This document shows, one piece after another, positions 34,941 to 42,467 of a stretch of 64,000 bases of DNA. The notes under the pieces were generated by a model. That model ran no database searches and was not told the DNA's origin. It worked only from the letters and a program-made list of their open reading frames with translations. Location of the stretch: the NCBI RefSeq assembly GCF_023091865.1, contig NZ_JAHXDI010000001.1:930001-994000 (forward strand), given 5' to 3'. The DNA is from Chromohalobacter moromii. GTDB taxonomy: Bacteria > Pseudomonadota > Gammaproteobacteria > Pseudomonadales > Halomonadaceae. The translations under genes were made by a program, and so were the position numbers. The stretch's first letter is position 1. The number at the start of each line of letters is the position of its first letter.

Positions 34941-35300
34941 TCAGATCTCTCGCCAGATGCGCTCTATGAATTCGTCACTGAGTTCCGAGACCATGCGTGC
35001 GCGTTTTGAGGTGGCTTCCGCCATGTCGCTGCCGATTTCATGATAGCAGGACGCCATCGACGCCAGGGTCAGCTGCCCGCCGAGGCCCAGCATGCAATTT
35101 GTGAGCTTGTTGCAGGAAGTCGCCATGGTCGAGAAGAACTCGAGTTCGTGACGGGCGACATCGTTGCATGTTTCCAGCCATACCCCCTGTATCTTGACTG
35201 CCGAGCCGATGGCCTCGCCCCAAGGTTGGTACCACCACAAGTAAAGACTATCGGTGCTGTCAGATGTTAAAGGCGTTTCCGGTCGTTTCGACGTTGTCAT
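34941..35300 (-). CDS. Phasin-like protein
   Basis: The 119-aa protein is helical. A central stretch SLYLWWYQPWGEAIGSAVKI is followed by amphipathic helices with ETCNDVARHELEFFSTMA and ASCYHEIGSDMAEATSKR. This pattern resembles small phasins that coat polyhydroxyalkanoate granules, which are common in Halomonadaceae, but the resemblance is weak. ATG 35300 has GGGGATAAGG upstream and is preferred to the in-frame ATG at 35399. The surrounding intergenic regions are AT-rich. No PHA synthase gene is adjacent. Confidence 0.5.
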   Translation of the reverse strand: MTTSKRPETPLTSDSTDSLYLWWYQPWGEAIGSAVKIQGVWLETCNDVARHELEFFSTMATSCNKLTNCMLGLGGQLTLASMASCYHEIGSDMAEATSKRARMVSELSDEFIERIWREI

Positions 35301-35558
35301 CGCCTTATCCCCTAAAGGAAGAGTATTGAGTATAGGAGATTTTTCTTTTTCCTTGCGGTGTTGTTTGATGATCTCGATGGAGCGCATCTCTCTATACATT
35401 CAGGTTAATGTTAAGTTTTAATTTATTATTTTTTAGAGTTTCTGGCGGGCTATCAATATCATGGTCGCTTGATTGTTTGCCTCAGTGGTCAAGCTGAATG
35501 CCGGTGTCTGCCGTGTGCCTGGCTGGCGCCGTCATGCGGCATGGCGCGTCGCTGCGAG

Positions 35559-35873
35559 TCATTCGAGCTGCAAGCCGGCCGCACGGAGGCGTCTTCTCAG
35601 GTGGTCCACTTCCTCGAACAGGTCGGCCACTAGGGCGGCGAGTTCTGGGTCGGCGTCGAAGTCGAATTCCATCTGGCGCAGGCGGCGGGCACGGGTCAGG
35701 TCGTGGCTGGTACATCGCCATTGAGATATGTAGCGCGTGCCGTCGCCGAGCATGCCGCTTTCGACGCGTTCCACGACCCATTGCCGTTCGACGGCGCAGG
35801 CGCGTGCGAACTCTTCCAGCGTCAGGCGGGCGTCGTCGAGCACCTCGGCCTCGATTGCATTGTATTCAGCCAT
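35559..35873 (-). CDS. cbpM: CbpM-like modulator of CbpA
   Basis: The 104-aa protein resembles CbpM, a MerR-like small protein that binds the J domain of CbpA and inhibits it. The N-terminal half has LTLEEFARACAVERQWVVE, a helix-turn-helix-like segment. The C-terminal half has a long helix with VADLFEEVDHLRRRLRAAG. The gene overlaps the end of the CbpA gene by 8 nt, the same arrangement as in E. coli. Confidence 0.85.
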   Translation of the reverse strand: MAEYNAIEAEVLDDARLTLEEFARACAVERQWVVERVESGMLGDGTRYISQWRCTSHDLTRARRLRQMEFDFDADPELAALVADLFEEVDHLRRRLRAAGLQLE

Positions 35874-36807
35874 TAGTTGGTCTCGTCTGGCGTGGGTTGA
35901 ACGGCATGTCTCGCGCCATGCTTTCGTAGAGGCGGCGAGCCTTGTCGGTGTGGGCTGGCGGCAGCACGACCTCCAGCACGAAATAGAGATCGCCTGGCTC
36001 GTCGCCAGGGAGGCCGCGTCCCCTCAAGCGCAGTTTGCGCCCACTCTGCGAGCCCTTGGGGATCTTCAGGTGGACCTGCCCCGAGGGCGTAGGTACGTCG
36101 ATGGCGGCGCCTAGGGCCGCTTCCCAGGGGGCCACCCGCAGCGTCGCGAAGACATCCCTACCTTCCACGCGATAGTCCGGGTCCGGCGTGAAGTGCACTT
36201 CGAGGTATAGATTGCCGGGCTCGCCACCGCCAATGCCGGGGTGTCCCTGGCCCGCCAGCCGAATGTGCTGACCTTCCTTGATGCCCTTGGGCAGACGTAC
36301 CTTGAGATTGTGTTCGCGCACCGAGACGTGCCCCTGGGCATCGGTTTGAGGCACGTGCAGCGTCACGGTGCGTATCGCGCCGCGGTAGGCATCCTCCAGG
36401 TCGACATAGATTCTGGCGTGGCGGTCGCCGCCCTGCATGCGATGGCCGCGATGCGTTCGCGAACCTCCTCGGCCGAACAGGTTGGCGAAGAAGTCACTGA
36501 ACTCGCCCAGGTCGATATCCTCGAAACCGCCGCCCGAGAATTCGAAGCCCGCGTCCCAATCCGGTGGCGGCCGGAAGTCCTGCCCGGCGTGATAGCGTTC
36601 GCCAAGCTGGTCGTAGGCGGCGCGCTTTTCAGGATCGGTGAGCACCGCCTTGGCCTCGTTGATCTCCTGCATGCGCAGGGCGGCATCGGGCTCCTTGCTG
36701 ATGTCGGGATGGTACTTGCGTGCCAGCTTGCGATAGGCCTTCTTGATGTCGGGGATGGCCGCATCCCGGTCGACTCCCAACGTCTGGTAGTAGTCTTTGA
36801 ATTCCAC
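35866..36807 (-). CDS. cbpA: Curved DNA-binding protein CbpA (DnaJ class)
   Basis: The 313-aa co-chaperone has an N-terminal J domain (KDYYQTLGVDRDAAIPDIKK with the HPD motif in RKYHPDISK, around residues 31-36). A Gly/Phe-rich region (FEFSGGGFEDIDLGEFSDFF) and two C-terminal substrate-binding domains with VRLPKGIKEGQHIRLAGQGH follow. It lacks the DnaJ zinc finger, which distinguishes CbpA from DnaJ. It stimulates DnaK and binds curved DNA in the nucleoid. It is cotranscribed with cbpM on the minus strand. Confidence 0.93.
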   Translation of the reverse strand: MEFKDYYQTLGVDRDAAIPDIKKAYRKLARKYHPDISKEPDAALRMQEINEAKAVLTDPEKRAAYDQLGERYHAGQDFRPPPDWDAGFEFSGGGFEDIDLGEFSDFFANLFGRGGSRTHRGHRMQGGDRHARIYVDLEDAYRGAIRTVTLHVPQTDAQGHVSVREHNLKVRLPKGIKEGQHIRLAGQGHPGIGGGEPGNLYLEVHFTPDPDYRVEGRDVFATLRVAPWEAALGAAIDVPTPSGQVHLKIPKGSQSGRKLRLRGRGLPGDEPGDLYFVLEVVLPPAHTDKARRLYESMARDMPFNPRQTRPTNG

Positions 36808-36918
36808 GGAATCGTTTCACTCGATCAACGCTGCATGGATGACACTATCAAGAATAGTCCTCGTTGCCTGATCGAGGGGGCGTTCATGCACGATGTATCG
36901 AAAAACGCGTGCTTATTG

Positions 36919-37242
36919 CTATGGCAGGTCGGCGCATTCCTTGCAGCGCGTCGTGTAGGGCAAGGCCTCAAGTCGCTCGGGCGCAATCGGATCGCCACAC
37001 TTCTCGCAGTCATCGCCGACGCCGGCATCGAGCCGTGCCAGGGCGCGCTCCACCTGGGCCAGTTCGGTCCTGGCCTCTTCTTCCAGCCGCGCGATCACCT
37101 CATCGTTTCGGACCTCCAGCGCCTGGTCATCGAGATCCTTGTCCAAGGCACCGCTCGTGCGATGCTGGTGTGCCTCGTAGTAACGAATGCGATCCAGCAA
37201 CTCCAGCCGCAGCGTTTCCAGTCTCGTTTTTCGTTCTTGCAT
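36919..37242 (-). CDS. DksA/TraR-family zinc-finger protein
   Basis: The 107-aa protein has an N-terminal coiled-coil-like region (RLETLRLELLDRIRYYEAHQ) and a C-terminal C4 zinc finger, CEKCGD followed by TTRCKECAD. These are the features of small DksA/TraR-type proteins that act in the secondary channel of RNA polymerase. It lacks the typical DxxDxA tip, so direct DksA activity is uncertain. ATG 37242 is used; an upstream TTG at 37251 is possible. It sits alone on the minus strand upstream of cbpA. Confidence 0.8.
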   Translation of the reverse strand: MQERKTRLETLRLELLDRIRYYEAHQHRTSGALDKDLDDQALEVRNDEVIARLEEEARTELAQVERALARLDAGVGDDCEKCGDPIAPERLEALPYTTRCKECADLP

Positions 37243-37420
37243 GATCGTCAAGCACCTGGGATGTCTCTTGACAGGATAGTCGCGTTGCGCGGCATGCGAG
37301 ACAGGCTATTTTGATACCGGTCACATCTTGCTGCAGCGAACTGGCTGGCGTGCTTCCAAGCGATTATTGCGCCAATAGTAAGCCGTTATATTGGTCGGGA
37401 GAGTCATGCGGTCATGCGGC

Positions 37421-38437
37421 TTATCGGTCATGCAGGTGGGCGACCAAAGCCTCGGCAAAGGTATCGGTAGTCCCGGTTCCGCCCATGTCAGGCGTCACTC
37501 GATCTCGAGCCGTTTCTAGCACCGTCCGGATCGTTCGACGAATCTGGGCTCCTTTATCCACCATGCCTAAGTGATCGAGCATATCCGCGGCGGCCAATAG
37601 TAGCGCACATGGATTGGCGAGCTTTTGCCCGGCGATATCCGGCGCCGAGCCATGCACCGCCTCGAAAATAGCGGCGTCTGTGCCAATGTTCGCGCCCGGT
37701 GCTAGCCCCAGGCCACCGACCAGCCCGGCACAGAGATCCGAGAGGATGTCACCAAAAAGATTGGTCGTGACGATAACGTCGAACTGGTGAGGGTTCATCA
37801 CTAGCTGCATACAGGCGTTATCGACAATCATTTCCTGGAACTCGATGTCCGGATATTCTTTCGCTACCTCACGGGCGACATCGAGGAAAAGTCCGGAACT
37901 GGTCTTGATGATGTTGGCCTTGTGAACGGCCGTGACTTTTTTTCGATTGCGCTGATGTGCCAGTTCGAAGGCATGGCGCACGATGCGCTCCGATCCCCGG
38001 CGAGTCACTCGGATGCTGGAGAGTGCCGTCTCGCCATCATCGGAGAGGCTCTGCCCGTCGGAGAGATACGCACCCTCGGTATTCTCGCGTACCGTGATCA
38101 GGTCGATGTTGTCATAGCGCGAGCGAGTACCGGGGAAGCTGATCGCTGGGCGAACATTGGCATAAAGATCGAATTCACGGCGCAGCTGGACATTCAGGGA
38201 CGATATTCCGCTACCGATCGGTGTCGTCAAGGGGCCTTTCAGTGCTATGCGATGTTTTCTAATCGCTGCGATCGTTTCAGCGGGCATCGGCTGTCCATGC
38301 TTTTCCTGCGCAGTCAGCCCGGCATCCAGAAATTCATATTGCAGGCCACAGTCCAGTGCATTCAGGACGCTGAGTGTCGCCTCCATGATTTCGGGCCCTA
38401 TACCATCACCCTTCAGTACTGCAATCGTCTGACTCAT
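37421..38437 (-). CDS. Isocitrate/isopropylmalate-type dehydrogenase, probably NAD-IDH
   Basis: The 338-aa enzyme belongs to the beta-decarboxylating dehydrogenases: [20 protein letters not shown] at the N-terminus, [14 protein letters not shown] for substrate arginines, AVHKANIIK with the catalytic lysine, and [15 protein letters not shown]. The [20 protein letters not shown] segment resembles NAD-dependent isocitrate dehydrogenases more than LeuB or tartrate dehydrogenase, but specificity is inferred. It would feed 2-oxoglutarate in the TCA cycle. Start ATG 38437 has GAGG 7 nt upstream; ATG 38443 is too close. It lies 9 nt after the SulP gene stop, suggesting one operon. Confidence 0.82.
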   Translation of the reverse strand: MSQTIAVLKGDGIGPEIMEATLSVLNALDCGLQYEFLDAGLTAQEKHGQPMPAETIAAIRKHRIALKGPLTTPIGSGISSLNVQLRREFDLYANVRPAISFPGTRSRYDNIDLITVRENTEGAYLSDGQSLSDDGETALSSIRVTRRGSERIVRHAFELAHQRNRKKVTAVHKANIIKTSSGLFLDVAREVAKEYPDIEFQEMIVDNACMQLVMNPHQFDVIVTTNLFGDILSDLCAGLVGGLGLAPGANIGTDAAIFEAVHGSAPDIAGQKLANPCALLLAAADMLDHLGMVDKGAQIRRTIRTVLETARDRVTPDMGGTGTTDTFAEALVAHLHDR

Positions 38438-38446
38438 TGTCATGCC

Positions 38447-40219
38447 TCAGTCGGTGTTGCGATCCATTTCGTTTCGCTCGTGATACCAACGTAGCGCGAT
38501 GGTTCTGGCGAATTGCAAGTCGCTACAGTAGGTCAGCCTTCCAGCGACTTTTCGAATACCTGCACGGCGCAGCTTGACGATGATGCGTGTGGGTAACCCT
38601 ACCAGGATCAGTGCCACTCCCTTGCGATGCATTTCATCGATAAGCGACTGGAGGGCGACGATGGCCGTGCCATCCATGCTGGGAACCTTGCGCATGTCTA
38701 TCAATATGGTCTGGACGTGATGGTCCACCCGATGAAGGGAAGTAAGGGCTTTCTCGGCCACTCCGAAGAACAAAGGACCGCTGATTTCGTACACCGCCAT
38801 TTCCGGAGGCAGCCCGGTGACGACAGGATGCTGGTCGGTCTCGAGGCGATCGGTCGTGGTCAGCAAGGCCATGCGTCGGATAAAGAGCGCTGCGGCCAGC
38901 CCCATGCCGACTGCGACGGCCAGGACCATGTCAAACAGAACGGTCAGGCCGAAACAGGTGACCAGGATGGCGACGTCGCCGGGAGGCGCCGAGCGCAAGG
39001 TGTGCAGGAAATGACGCGCTTCGCTCATGTTCCAGGCAATGATGAACAGTAGTGCCGCCAGGGCGGCCATGGGAACGAGGCCCAGCAATCCAGCGAGCGC
39101 GATGACGGACAACAGCACCACGACGGAGTGCACCACCGCGGCGATGGGGGAGCGCCCGCCGCTGCGGATGTTGGTCGCCGTCCGAGCAATAGCCGCCGTG
39201 GCCGTTATGCCACCAAAGAGTGGCGCCACGATGTTGCCCAGCCCTTGGCCAACCAGCTCGGCGTTGGGGTCATGCTTGGTCTTGGTCAGCCCATCCGATA
39301 CCACCGCGCACAGCAGTGACTCGATGGCGCCTAGCATGGCGATGGCGAAGGCGGGCCCCAGCAGCGCTCGAATCAGCTCGAAATTCAGCTCCAAGGGAGC
39401 GCCATCGGGACCTGGTAGCAGCCAGGGAGCCGTGAAGGACGGCGCTATTGGGGGAATCCCCGTTCCCGTCTCGCCATTGGCCTCCCAGGTAAAACGAGAG
39501 TCAATCGTCTCGACGGCCGGTGCGCTTGCGTTTCCGAACCACTGATTGGCCGCGTAAGCCGCGATAGCGCCGACGACCAGCCCGACAAGAGGTGCGGGAA
39601 TGGGGATATGCAAGCGTGGCCATAGCAACATGACAACCAGAGCCAATGTCCCAATGCCGAACTCGAGAGGATCGATCGTGGGCAGTGAGGCGATGATTCG
39701 TCCCAGGTTTTCGACGAAATGCTCACCGAGCTGTCCGACGTTCAGTCCCAGAAAATCGGGAATCTGCAGGACCGCGATGACGACTGCAATCCCCGCCGTG
39801 AAGCCAAGAACCACAGGGTAAGGCACGAACTCGATCAGGCGGCCCATTCGGGTAATCCCCAGGGCCACGAGGATGATGCCGGCCATCATCGAGGCGATGA
39901 GCAATCCGCCGAGACCGTATTGCTGGACAATCGGGAACAGAATGACGACGAAAGCGGCGGTCGGGCCTGACACATTGAAACGCGAGCCGCCGGTTAACGC
40001 GATGATGGCCCCGGCCACAATGGCTGTGTAAAGGCCGTGCTGAGGAGGAACACCTGTCGCGATCGCCAATGCCATCGAGAGTGGCACGGCCACGGTGCCG
40101 ATGGTGAGGCCAGCCATTGCATCTTTGCGCAAATCGGCGAGGCCGTACCCGCTCCGCCATGCCGTGCGAAGTCCTGAAGAGATGCTGGGCAAGTCAACGG
40201 AAAACCTTTGGCGTGACAT
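38447..40219 (-). CDS. SulP-family anion transporter with STAS domain
   Basis: The 590-aa protein has the SulP membrane core (LRKDAMAGLTIGTVAVPLSM, VSGPTAAFVVILFPIV, and the conserved MLGAIESLLCAVVSDGLTKT) and a cytoplasmic STAS domain from about residue 470 (EISGPLFFGVAEKALTSL, DMRKVPSMDGTAIVALQSL). SulP carriers import sulfate, bicarbonate or, for DauA-like members, C4-dicarboxylates; the neighbouring isocitrate dehydrogenase gene fits a carboxylate, but this is inference. It is divergent from a small RHH-like regulator, and two palindromes lie in the 206-bp gap. Confidence 0.88.
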   Translation of the reverse strand: MSRQRFSVDLPSISSGLRTAWRSGYGLADLRKDAMAGLTIGTVAVPLSMALAIATGVPPQHGLYTAIVAGAIIALTGGSRFNVSGPTAAFVVILFPIVQQYGLGGLLIASMMAGIILVALGITRMGRLIEFVPYPVVLGFTAGIAVVIAVLQIPDFLGLNVGQLGEHFVENLGRIIASLPTIDPLEFGIGTLALVVMLLWPRLHIPIPAPLVGLVVGAIAAYAANQWFGNASAPAVETIDSRFTWEANGETGTGIPPIAPSFTAPWLLPGPDGAPLELNFELIRALLGPAFAIAMLGAIESLLCAVVSDGLTKTKHDPNAELVGQGLGNIVAPLFGGITATAAIARTATNIRSGGRSPIAAVVHSVVVLLSVIALAGLLGLVPMAALAALLFIIAWNMSEARHFLHTLRSAPPGDVAILVTCFGLTVLFDMVLAVAVGMGLAAALFIRRMALLTTTDRLETDQHPVVTGLPPEMAVYEISGPLFFGVAEKALTSLHRVDHHVQTILIDMRKVPSMDGTAIVALQSLIDEMHRKGVALILVGLPTRIIVKLRRAGIRKVAGRLTYCSDLQFARTIALRWYHERNEMDRNTD

Positions 40220-40291
40220 ACGGTGCCCTCGCTGTCATGCCCCTCACCATGGTGGTGTCGAGCGGAGCATTTGGTGTGAGGAATGAAGATT

Positions 40292-40310
40292 ATGTTAATG
40301 ACATTAACAT
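40292..40310. promoter_or_regulatory. Palindrome 1 between SulP and RHH-like genes
   Basis: ATGTTAATG-A-CATTAACAT is a perfect 19-bp palindrome, 73 bp upstream of the SulP start codon. It shares the TTAATG/CATTAA half site with palindrome 2. It is a likely operator for the small RHH-like protein encoded divergently. Confidence 0.75.
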
Positions 40311-40388
40311 GCAGTTATAATCATGTGCAAATGTGAACGCCCAGCTGCTCATGGGGCAGAGCAGGGCATTGCGACGTGAAGGTCATAG

Positions 40389-40408
40389 CATTAACATTTA
40401 ATGTTAAT
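40389..40408. promoter_or_regulatory. Palindrome 2 at the RHH-like gene promoter
   Basis: ATTAACAT-TTA-ATGTTAAT has perfect 8-bp arms, ending just before the AAGAGGAG ribosome binding site of the small gene at 40426. Same half sites as palindrome 1 but in opposite relative orientation. Consistent with autoregulation. Confidence 0.75.
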
Positions 40409-40425
40409 AAAAGAGGAGAATGCTC

Positions 40426-40617
40426 ATGGAAAAGAAAACGGCTCGCCTCACGTTGCTGATAGATCCACAAAAGAAACGCGCCTTCGAGGAGTTGTGTGCC
40501 TTACAGGACCTGACGCCATCGCAAGTCGTGCGACAGCTGATACGTGACTATCTACACAAACATGGTGTGGAGTACGGCTCGCAGCTGCAGGAAGACGAAA
40601 AAAGTTCCTCGACCTGA
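40426..40617 (+). CDS. Small ribbon-helix-helix-like regulator
   Basis: The 63-aa protein begins with a short beta-strand-like segment (KTARLTLLIDPQKKRAFEEL) followed by two helices (LTPSQVVRQLIRDYLHKH), the pattern of ribbon-helix-helix DNA-binding proteins. ATG 40426 is chosen because AAGAGGAG ends 7 nt before it; ATG 40420 is too close. It is divergent from the SulP gene and has palindromes on both sides of the promoter region, so it likely represses its own gene and the transporter. No toxin gene is adjacent, which argues against an antitoxin role. Confidence 0.75.
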   Translation: MEKKTARLTLLIDPQKKRAFEELCALQDLTPSQVVRQLIRDYLHKHGVEYGSQLQEDEKSSST

Positions 40618-40721
40618 CCCTCGAGTTTCTAGCAAGGCCGCGTTTGTCCTCCGTCACTCGGCATCTGTGAGCGAAAAGCTATGTCATGACCTCGGGTCTA
40701 TCGCCTTTAACGGACACTGCT

Positions 40722-41033
40722 ATGCACAATCTATGGATTCCTTTTGTCGCCATTCTCGCCGTTGCCGGCTTGATCTTTGGTGGTCAAGCCTATTCCGAGG
40801 CACAGCGTGATGCCCACATCGCCACGGCCATAGCGGAAGGGCACCAAAGTCAGACGCCTGCCGAGATTTCACACTTGATTCGCGTCAACAAGGGCTATGG
40901 CGTATGCGGCGACTACACGCTTGCCGACGGCGAGTCCGGTTCCTTCTATTACAACAGTGCCACCAAGCGCTTGGCGTTGGACGCGAATGCCGATCTGTAT
41001 CGCGACAATTGCGTGGGCGTCTCGGGCTCGTGA
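40722..41033 (+). CDS. Small membrane-anchored or secreted protein
   Basis: The 103-aa product starts with a hydrophobic segment (MHNLWIPFVAILAVAGLIFG) that could be a signal peptide or an N-terminal anchor. The remainder is soluble, with NKGYGVCGDYTLADGESGSF and a second cysteine in YRDNCVG; the two could form a periplasmic disulfide. No family recognised. The ATG at 40722 is preferred over the in-frame one at 40686 because the hydrophobic segment begins there. Confidence 0.6.
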   Translation: MHNLWIPFVAILAVAGLIFGGQAYSEAQRDAHIATAIAEGHQSQTPAEISHLIRVNKGYGVCGDYTLADGESGSFYYNSATKRLALDANADLYRDNCVGVSGS

Positions 41034-41237
41034 GATGTTGCTAAGACATGGTCGGCTTCTGAGGGGGGCTGCGGCCTCGAGGTCATGGTGAGTCTGCCTA
41101 TGGCTTGGCGCCAGGAAAGCGTGATACGTCCCTGTGTACGTGTCACCGCAGCCTTGCCTGCCATTCTCTTGCTAAGCTGTGTGTCTGTCATCCTGGCTGC
41201 TATCCAGTCTTTTCACCCGTCTTATAAGGATTCCCCC

Positions 41238-42239
41238 ATGCCGAATGTGTTGTCTCTTCTCGAGGAAGTCGCGTCGCCGACCATCGGGCTCGGTTGCATG
41301 AACTTGTCCCATGGTTACGGGACGCCGGTGCCGGAAGCCGAGGGCGTGCGGGCGTTGCAGGCGGCGTTCGAGATGGGCTATCGGCATTTCGACACCGCGA
41401 CCCTCTATGGCGCGACGGCCAACGAGTCGCTGGTGAGCAAGGCGCTCGAGGGGCGACGCGAGCAGTTGCTGCTGGCCAGCAAGTGCGGCATGGCGATCGA
41501 CCCGGCGCTCGGCCGCAAGGTGATCGACGGTCGCCCCGAGACACTGCGTCGCCAGTGCGAGGCGAGCCTGCAGCGTCTACGGACCGATCGGCTGGATCTC
41601 TATTATCTGCATCGAATGGATCGCCAGGTGCCCATCGAGGAGAGCGTCGGGGCGTTGGGGCGGCTGGTCGAAGAGGGCAAGCTGCGTGCCGTGGGGTTGT
41701 CCGAGGTCTCCGCCGAGACGCTGCGTCGTGCCCACGCCGAGTACCCGGTGGCCGCGGTGCAATCGGAATATTCGCTGTGGACGCGCAATCCCGAGATCGC
41801 CCTGCTCGCGGCATGCCGTGAACTAGGCACTACGCTAGTGGCGTTCAGCCCGCTGGGCCGAGGCTTTCTCGCGGATGCGGTCCCGGACCCGGCGCGTCTG
41901 GAAGAAAGCGACATGCGGCGCGGTATGCCGCGTTTCAGTGATGAGCATTATCCGCACAATCAGCGTCTGTTGGCGGATTTCACTGCGCTGGCCGCTGAGC
42001 TTGAGATAACGCCGGGGCAGTTGGCGCTGGCATGGGTGAAGGCGCAGGGGGCCGATATCGTGCCCATTCCCGGCACGCGTGATGTCGCGCACATGCGCGA
42101 GAACCTGGCAGCGGAGACATTGCGATTGGATGCTGCCTCGCTCGAAAAGTTGAACGCGATGATGACGCCCGATCAAGTCCGCGGCGGACGTTACAGCGAG
42201 GCCCAGCAGGCGGACATCGATACCGAGGAGTTCGCCTGA
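41238..42239 (+). CDS. Aldo/keto reductase
   Basis: The 333-aa TIM-barrel oxidoreductase has the catalytic tetrad in place: D and Y in YRHFDTATLYGATANE, K in LLLASKCGM and H in LYYLHRMDRQVP. The NADPH-binding end is VPIPGTRDVAHMRENL. It resembles the group of AKRs that reduce aldehydes and ketones and includes YajO/PLR-like proteins; the substrate is unknown. ATG 41238 has AAGGA 7 nt upstream. The gene is monocistronic, with two terminators after it. Confidence 0.9.
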   Translation: MPNVLSLLEEVASPTIGLGCMNLSHGYGTPVPEAEGVRALQAAFEMGYRHFDTATLYGATANESLVSKALEGRREQLLLASKCGMAIDPALGRKVIDGRPETLRRQCEASLQRLRTDRLDLYYLHRMDRQVPIEESVGALGRLVEEGKLRAVGLSEVSAETLRRAHAEYPVAAVQSEYSLWTRNPEIALLAACRELGTTLVAFSPLGRGFLADAVPDPARLEESDMRRGMPRFSDEHYPHNQRLLADFTALAAELEITPGQLALAWVKAQGADIVPIPGTRDVAHMRENLAAETLRLDAASLEKLNAMMTPDQVRGGRYSEAQQADIDTEEFA

Positions 42240-42354
42240 CGGCCATCCTGCGCGCGCCGCGTTTCGCGCACAGTGCCTGTCGGTGATCTCTGACAGGCAA
42301 ATGACCGAGCAGGCTCTAGGATGAAAGTGCGGCGAAGGAAGCGCCGTGCAAACT

Positions 42355-42378
42355 CCCGGCTAGGATGGCCGGGGTTTT
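42355..42378 (+). terminator. Terminator-like hairpin
   Basis: CCCGGC/GCCGGG stem (42355-42360 and 42368-42373) with TAGGATG loop region followed by GTTTTATTT. Likely terminates the aldo/keto reductase transcript. Confidence 0.65.
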
Positions 42379-42420
42379 ATTTCCTGCCGTATTCTGCTTT
42401 CTTCCGTGCCTGCTGTTCAT

Positions 42421-42449
42421 GCCGCCGACGCTGCCGGCGGCGCTTTTTT
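42421..42449 (+). terminator. Second terminator, strong T run
   Basis: GCCGCCG/CGGCGGC stem (42421-42427 and 42435-42441) followed by GCTTTTTTA. It is oriented for + strand transcripts and lies before the convergent RND pump gene. Confidence 0.75.
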
Positions 42450-42467
42450 ATCACGCTGTGCCTCTCA

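Noticed and set aside
36241-37314. 357-aa + strand frame
   Set aside because: Antisense to cbpA and the DksA-like gene, both with clear motifs.
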